From Phoronis ovalis (Eukaryota; Phoronida; Phoronidae), in contig JAOXYB010038039.1 in the NCBI GenBank assembly GCA_028565635.1, positions 1-13,462 on the forward strand: a stretch of DNA of 13,462 bases, written 5' to 3'. Each line of letters opens with the position of its first letter. Within the stretch, counting starts at the first letter, position 1. Below the pieces are notes generated by a model, which saw nothing but the letters and a program-made list of their open reading frames with translations, had not been told where the DNA came from and ran no database searches. Below are positions 8,460-13,462 of this stretch, in pieces. The translations under genes and the position numbers were made by a program.

Positions 8460-8576
8460 GAGCACTTATCTTCGAAAATGTTAACTTAAGTAACGAAGGA
8501 GTTTACAACTGTTTAGCAGAAAATCGATTTGAAAATATCTCTTCTCAGCCAAGCTCAGTATCTGTAAAAGCTAAAG
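8460..8576 (+). CDS. Exon 6: C-terminal half of second Ig domain
   Basis: Acceptor TTCATTTTCAATTTTAG ends at 8459 and the donor is CTAAAG|GTTTGT (GT at 8577). The exon is 117 nt, phase 1-1. Joined to exon 4 it reads GGA at the junction and completes an Ig fold: ALIFENVNLSNEGVYNC gives strand E, the E/D-x-G-x-Y-x-C motif and the second core cysteine. LAENRFE and SSVSVKAK give strands F-G. The two core cysteines would be 40 residues apart if the PAN exon is skipped, which suits a compact I-set/C2 domain. Sequons NLS and NIS are present. The exon is too short to stand out as an ORF and was found by motif and phase. Its donor is also the first base pair of a 31-bp tandem array. Confidence 0.85.
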
Positions 8577-8825
8577 GTTTGTAATTACATGATGTATGTA
8601 CCCTAAGGTTTGCAATTACATGATGTATGTACCCTAAGGTTTGTAATTACATGATGTATATACCCTAAGATGTGTAATTACATGATGTATGTACCCTAAG
8701 GTTTGTAATTACATTATGTATGTACCCTAAGGTTCGTAATTACATGATGTATGTACCCTAAAGTTTGTAATTACATGATGTATGTACCCTAAAGGTTTGT
8801 AATTACATGATGTATTTACCTTAAG
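8577..8825 (+). repeat. 31-bp minisatellite, eight units, starting at the exon 6 donor
   Basis: Unit starts are 8577, 8608, 8639, 8670, 8701, 8732, 8763 and 8795; all are 31 bp except the seventh (32 bp). Each has the core TAATTACATGATGTATGTACC with few changes. Unit 1 starts with the GT of the exon 6 donor, and the exon end CTAAAG matches the end of a unit (CCCTAAG/CCCTAAAG). Six of the seven later units therefore recreate a donor-like (A)AG|GTTTGT or a close variant. Confidence 0.95.
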
Positions 8826-9990
8826 ATTGATGTTTTAATATATTGTATCTATTGAGCAATATGGCGGAAAACTAGACTGTTTAATGTAAATGACTGAAAA
8901 AGTGTTCAATATATCCTCGGAATGTTTTTTGAGAGGAAGCTCTACGAGTTGGAGCAATTCCTGTTTTAATGTGCACTTTGCAAGAATGCAGCTCAAAATG
9001 ATGCGGCGGGTGTTACATTCAAATAGCAACCCAAAACCAGAGAATAAAAATTAAGAACTCTGCACCAACCAATCTAGATGAAACAGTTGTTGTTTAATGA
9101 TGAAAATTACAGTATGTGAAAATATATATGCTGTTGATTATGACATGACCTCTGCTGATGTGTTCTAATGAACTTCATTATAGCTAGGTAAGGAGCTTCA
9201 TTCTAGTAGATCTACGCTATATTTCTATATAAAGTGTCACAAGAGTCTTGACATCAATCAAATTGCAGAATACAATAATAGGTATAACAGTGGATTAAGC
9301 CGGCAGGGGGGTCGATCACACACATTATTTACTGCCATAGTTTAACTATAATCCTCTTAGCAAAAACCAAGCATCCGGCGATACATATTCAGAATGAGTC
9401 ATAGTGACAGAATGGACGTGGTAGGATACGATGGATCACGCAGAGAGAAAGGTGTATTTCGGTTGGCAAAATATTAATGACGCTCTTGTTAAATTGAAGG
9501 AATATTCACAAAAATACTATGGTTAAGTCCAGACGTTAGTTGAGAAGGTACGAAACAGTAGCTGATGGATTTAATCAGATTGCTCGATACAAGTGTTTCT
9601 AACTTCACCAGATAAAGTATACATTGATTTTACTCATATCCATAATTCCCCTTGGCGTCATGTAACATTGATTTACATATTAAGTAATGTTCAAGGAATA
9701 GTTACCCCTGGTACCATGTCGTTCCGGAGAAGGAGATGTAAAGATTAACTTAGTTTTACATGTGACTTGAAAATACTTGTTGTTCCCAAAGCATGAATAC
9801 TTAGTGTACTTGCACGAATCGAACGTATTTCAATAAGACTACCTTTATGAAGAATACCACGGTATCGGCGTTTTGATCAAAATAAAATTGTGAATTCGGA
9901 ATAATTTTGGTCTTTCCAATACTGTGGATATGTAATAGCTACCCAAGACAACTGTCACCTGGCAAGAAAGTGTATTGTTTTTGCATGAAT
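8826..9990 (+). other. Part of intron 6: no recognised feature
   Basis: About 1.2 kb of moderately AT-rich non-coding sequence. A 64-codon minus-strand ORF at 8835-9029 has no motif. No tRNA, repeat or splice-bounded exon could be supported. Confidence 0.55.
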
Positions 9991-10517
9991 ATATGATATA
10001 CTATCCATACGGCCTCCTGTGTACTCTATACACATAGGCAGGTCCTGAAACACCGGGCCAGTCTGGGACAATGCCTTCCCTTCCCACCAATATTTACGTA
10101 CCTGCACTCAATCCACACTTCGAGCTGATCACAAATCCTGTTTCTTCAACTTCCAATCCAAAAATATTCAGTTCTTCATTATCCGGCACTGAATGTCAAT
10201 GCCTTTCAAGCGTGATTCCAAAAAAATCACATTTATCTACATTGGAACCCGGATGCGAGACACTTCGTCCAATCAAACCTTGAGAAAAGTGCCGGAACAC
10301 CCGTGCTCTAAAAGTCTCACCAAGACTCATACTTGTTTCAAAATCACTTCCTATATCTACATCTGGGTTCCAATCGTTCTGGAAAGGCATAGGAATTTAA
10401 TGCCGGATTATGTGTTCAGATCGGATTGAATGCAGGTTCTTGATATTTGGAGCATACATATTATAGTTGGAAGAGGAGGCATTGTCCAAAGGAGGCCGTA
10501 TGGATAGTATACCATAT
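9991..10517. mobile_element. 527-bp element with 27-bp terminal inverted repeats
   Basis: ATATGATATACTATCCATAC.. at 9991-10017 and its inverted copy at 10491-10517 match at 26 of 27 positions. Weaker inverted similarity continues inside: GGACAATGCCT, CCTGCA/TTCAATCC, ATCCGGCA and ATGCCTTTC occur in both arms. The left arm has about 45 extra bp after the tip. Short ORFs within it (10071-10429, both strands) follow the inverted symmetry and are not taken as genes. It is probably a MITE or foldback element of unknown family. Confidence 0.78.
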
Positions 10518-11308
10518 ATATATTTATTTAATTTAAAAACTACGCTTTCTCGTCAGATGATCGTATCCAAGACCGGTTTCAATGTCTAGCTTGCTAAAGA
10601 TTACTAAATTCAAGCCATGGTGGCATTGCAAGTTAAAAAGAAATAAAAAAATCCAATACTTATTATGACAACTTCAAAGATGAGTGTTAAATAGGTTCAA
10701 TTATTTTTAAATAAGCAAGCTTTTTAAAAGGCTGTCCAACCAGCGTGTACTTGAACTGACAATGCTCTTTACTGCTTCTATTTCATCTTATACACCAGTA
10801 ATATAACATCCATGTATTCATGTAACTGAAACAAGAAGTCATAACATAAATTATAGAATGTAGACGCGCGAGAATGGAAAATCTAATTGCAAAATATGCA
10901 GAGGAAACACTCCTCCAAGTACACAGAAATAAACCCAAATGGGGGGGGGGGGGGATTTGATGTACATATTACGATTTACGATTGGAGTCCCGTCTGGGTA
11001 GGCAGACCTGAGCTGATTATGTAGATAAACCAATGAATGCAACAGGATGGTCTAAACAGTTTTATTATTTGTATGTGGCATGCATATCTTCAACATTGAA
11101 GTAAACATTATTTTAATAAAGGCACGTGCTGTGTTATTGCTGCCGTAAATTATATTTATTAAATAAACAAATACGATTTCAATTTTAAGCATTTTATAAT
11201 AAGTACAAGACCACATGCACAATCCATGTAACGAATAGCTATTTTCCAAATATGGGCATGTATGCTCGTAATATATCGTTTCCTTTTTCTTTTTCTTGTC
11301 TACGTCAG
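10518..11308 (+). other. 3' end of intron 6: no gene; G14 homopolymer
   Basis: AT-rich non-coding sequence with a run of 14 G at 10941-10954. It ends in a long pyrimidine tract leading to the sushi exon acceptor at 11308. Minus-strand ORFs at 10851-11321 have no motif. Confidence 0.6.
10941..10954. repeat. G14 homopolymer
   Basis: Fourteen G in intron 6. Its length may be unreliable in the assembly. Confidence 0.9.
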
Positions 11309-11512
11309 TACTTGGTTGCATTGATCAGGGAAAAGATTCTGGTTCAATTATATCTTCAGTCACTGGTGATCCACCTTGGTATTTGGGCTCCGTGGTATCT
11401 TACCGGTGTTTGCTAGGGTACTGGCCCGTGAGCGGATTACAAGACATCAAGTGTGTAGAAAAACAAAATGGAGGAGGTTATAAATGGAACGGCGATAGGT
11501 TAGCATGTACAA
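11309..11512 (+). CDS. Exon 7: sushi/CCP domain
   Basis: Acceptor TTTTTCTTGTCTACGTCAG ends at 11308 and donor ACAA|GTAAGT starts at 11513; both are strong. The exon is 204 nt, phase 1-1, and encodes one complete sushi (complement control protein) module: LGC (Cys1), GSVVSYRCLLGY (Cys2), LQDIKCV (Cys3) and YKWNGDRLAC (Cys4), with the conserved Trp before Cys4. Sushi modules are disulphide-linked 1-3 and 2-4 and act as spacers or binding modules in complement and adhesion proteins. Length (about 60 residues) is normal. It lies directly before the F-type lectin exon, and the two junctions are in frame. Confidence 0.9.
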
Positions 11513-11856
11513 GTAAGTTCAGCAGAACTGTCAACTATTTGTCTAACAAAAACACCATGACACATATTAATGCATAATTTTCTCTGCCGACGATGTACCA
11601 CAACGATTTAATATTCGAAGAAACGTTAAGAAGAGGTGGGAGCTGCTAATTATAAGTTCGCGCTTTATAACGTCAACTATATTTTGTTCGTGCATATATA
11701 TCTTATTCATTACTTATACCTGAATTGAAGTTATCAATTTCACGTCTAACGATTTAAAATTTTAGTCATTTATCGTTTATGTAGAAGAACTGATTCATGA
11801 TTCAACAGCTAATTTCAGCTACTTTCGCCATTCACCGCCTAAACAGACGCAAAAGA
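11513..11856 (+). other. 5' part of intron 7: no recognised feature
   Basis: The GTAAGT donor is followed by AT-rich sequence with no repeat or motif that I can name. Confidence 0.6.
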
Positions 11857-12250
11857 TATAAGGCCCATTCACACTTGCCACGTAAAGAGCTTCATAATAG
11901 AGCCTATAATAAAGCGCTTCGGCTCTAATGTGTACGCGAATAATTCGCTTCAAGGGCATTAAAATAAAGCGCTTCAAGCAAAAGTTAATCTTCCTCTCGA
12001 GGTGCATTAACTTTTCCTGAAGTGCTTTATAAAGTTTTAGCGACTTAACTGGTGAATAACCGAATTTACACATGTCCAACACACTAAGCACCTCCTTGAA
12101 CTAAAGAGCTCCGCATACCGGTAGCGCATCAAAATAGAAAAGCGCTTCGAGATATTTGAAGATAGAAGCGAATTAAAGTATGCCAGTGTGAATGGAAAGT
12201 GGAGCGCTTTATTATGAAGCAGTCCAGGTGTAAGTGTACATTGGGCTATA
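11857..12250. mobile_element. About 394-bp inverted-repeat element rich in AGCGCTT
   Basis: The left end TATAAGGCCCATTCACACTT and the right end GTGTACATTGGGCTATA form imperfect inverted termini. Next to them GCTTCATAATA on the left pairs with TATTATGAAGC on the right. The motif GCCAGTGTGAATGG at 12182-12195 repeats the left tip again inside the right arm. AAGCGCTT or a close variant occurs five or more times. No ORF with a motif is present. It is most likely a MITE; flanking TA suggests but does not prove a target duplication. Confidence 0.65.
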
Positions 12251-12930
12251 CACTTCCTTCTAACAAAGGAGGTACAGACCTGGTTACATAAAGTAAGCCA
12301 TGCGTCAGAGTGCAGTATTACAAAGCCAGCATGTTAGCGACAGGATCAAATACCAAGAAAGTTGAAAATTCTCATAAAATTACACTAAAGAAATCTAATT
12401 TATTTATCTCATTAAGCAATTTTCTTTAGCCTAGCTCAGATACCTTTATTTTATGAAACAAACAAATAATTTGTAAATAACCATGCACGACAAAAACATC
12501 CATAGCAACACTGCAAATTTAGCAGAACAGCTAACCTTTTACTAGTGTGTGTTATTGCGTGAAGTTTACATAACGGATACAGCAACTGTTGGATTGCGGC
12601 ATCAATTTTATTTTACTTTACCAATATGAAACATGAACACGTGTTGTGTTTGATTCTTAATATATCAAATTCTAAAGAAAGTTCATATTTTTTTATATAT
12701 CATTATATCGAAACTGTCTTAATTGAGTCTGTCAAAGAGAGGCCGCACAAGTAAGGCTTAGAAAATAGTTGGAAAGACTTAAGTTTCCAAATAATAATAT
12801 AGCAACTCTTAACGTATTTCCATATCAAATTTAGTTAAAAAATCCACCAACTCCTACCACTTAGTCTTTGTATAGGGATTATCTTAGTGTCCATACCGTT
12901 GTGCTAACAATTACAATAACATGATCTTAG
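12251..12930 (+). other. 3' part of intron 7: no recognised feature
   Basis: AT-rich sequence leading to a weak acceptor at 12930. A competing AG near 12885 would bring a stop codon within about seven codons, so it is not used in the model. Confidence 0.6.
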
Positions 12931-13155
12931 ATAACGTAGCTTTGGCCAAGCCTGCAACACAATCCTCTACCTATGTCGATGCGTTTCATGAAGGTTTAGC
13001 ATCGTTGGCAGTAGACGGTAATCCAGATCCTGCACTCTACAAAGGACTCTCGTGCTCTCATACTAAATTGGAGGTTAATCCCTGGTGGAGAGTAGACCTA
13101 AATGACGTGTATGCTGTCTTTGAAATTACCATTACAAATAGAAAAGCAGAAAAAG
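12931..13155 (+). CDS. Exon 8: N-terminal half of F-type lectin (fucolectin, F5/8C-like) domain; gene continues past window
   Basis: Acceptor ATGATCTTAG ends at 12930 and donor AAAAAG|GTATTT starts at 13156. The exon is 225 nt, phase 1-1, joined to exon 7 through AAT. NVALAKPATQSSTY, then LASLAVDGNPDP, SCSHT and NPWWRVDL are hallmark F-type lectin (fucolectin/tachylectin-4) segments; the exon ends at VFEITITNRKAEK. This is about half of a domain of roughly 140 residues; the rest must lie on an exon outside the window. In eel fucolectin the NR is followed by GDCCGER, which gives part of the fucose site; here it is NRKAEK, so classic fucose binding is doubtful. The acceptor has a weak pyrimidine tract, but a nearby AG near 12885 leads to a stop. 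Confidence 0.88.
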
Positions 13156-13462
13156 GTATTTTTTCCTTTATACCATAGCAAGCAGATAATAGTCAGTGGG
13201 CATTACTGTTTATGAAATTTAGTTAAGCAAGCTATTTTTTACAATATATCATCAAAGGAAATATGTCTAACATATAAAGAATTATAGTTTATTTATTTTT
13301 TTCTCAGTTTTCTACTCGCATATAAACAGACTTTTCCTCGATTTTTATTTAATTTACTATCTTAATATCAGAATTGCCTCGTTTTCTGAACTTGCCGTTT
13401 CATTGAAAATTCTAAAATAAAATAATTGCTAATACTATTCAACATATATCGTCGTATATATA
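13156..13462 (+). other. Start of intron 8, cut by the window end
   Basis: A GTATTT donor followed by AT-rich sequence. No exon carrying the second half of the lectin domain is visible before the window ends. Confidence 0.7.

Noticed and set aside
8577-8825. CRISPR-like array
   Set aside because: Units are contiguous with no unique spacers, and the context is a eukaryotic intron, so it is a minisatellite.
10071-10429. ORFs on both strands, one Pro/Ser-rich
   Set aside because: They lie within the inverted-repeat element and mirror its symmetry; no protein family recognised.
12870-12930. Alternative acceptor near 12885 for the lectin exon
   Set aside because: In the exon 7 phase it reaches a TAA after about six codons, before the lectin motif.

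Overview
The window looks like animal nuclear DNA. It is AT-rich, has no long ORFs, and carries short exons with GT..AG borders separated by 0.35-2.7 kb introns full of foldback elements, MITE-like repeats and a minisatellite. The domain content (immunoglobulin, PAN/apple, sushi and F-type lectin modules in one extracellular protein) and the intron repeats suggest a lophotrochozoan, most likely a bivalve mollusc. The taxon is an inference.

One multi-exon gene on the + strand explains all the coding signal I can support. Eight exons join in frame: 132-219 (signal peptide), 1757-1905 and 2254-2461 (two halves of a V-like Ig domain), 5047-5190 (first half of a second Ig domain), 7739-7963 (PAN/apple domain), 8460-8576 (second half of the second Ig domain), 11309-11512 (sushi/CCP) and 12931-13155 (first half of an F-type lectin/fucolectin domain). 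Every intron except the one inside Ig1 (phase 0) is phase 1, so most modules are symmetric 1-1 cassettes. The 3' part of the gene lies beyond the window. The reading frame reaches about 378 residues without the PAN exon and 453 with it. The protein looks like a secreted or cell-surface recognition molecule with an Ig plus lectin layout. This recalls the molluscan VIgL families (FREP, CREP), but with a sushi and F-type lectin module.

The most striking point is that the PAN exon sits between the two halves of the second Ig domain and keeps frame whether included or skipped. It has two competing acceptors and an internal ATG followed by a signal-peptide-like stretch, so the locus may make several receptor forms.

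The introns hold structures that could affect splicing. These are a MITE-like element and an inverted partial copy flanking exon 4; a 253-bp foldback 20 nt after the exon 4 donor; a symmetric 679-bp foldback upstream of the PAN exon; and eight 31-bp tandem repeats that begin exactly at the exon 6 splice donor and copy it. Introns 3, 6 and 7 also hold a possible hAT-like element, an inverted-repeat element at 9991-10517 and another at 11857-12250. I see no rRNA, tRNA, CRISPR array or bacterial-type gene.
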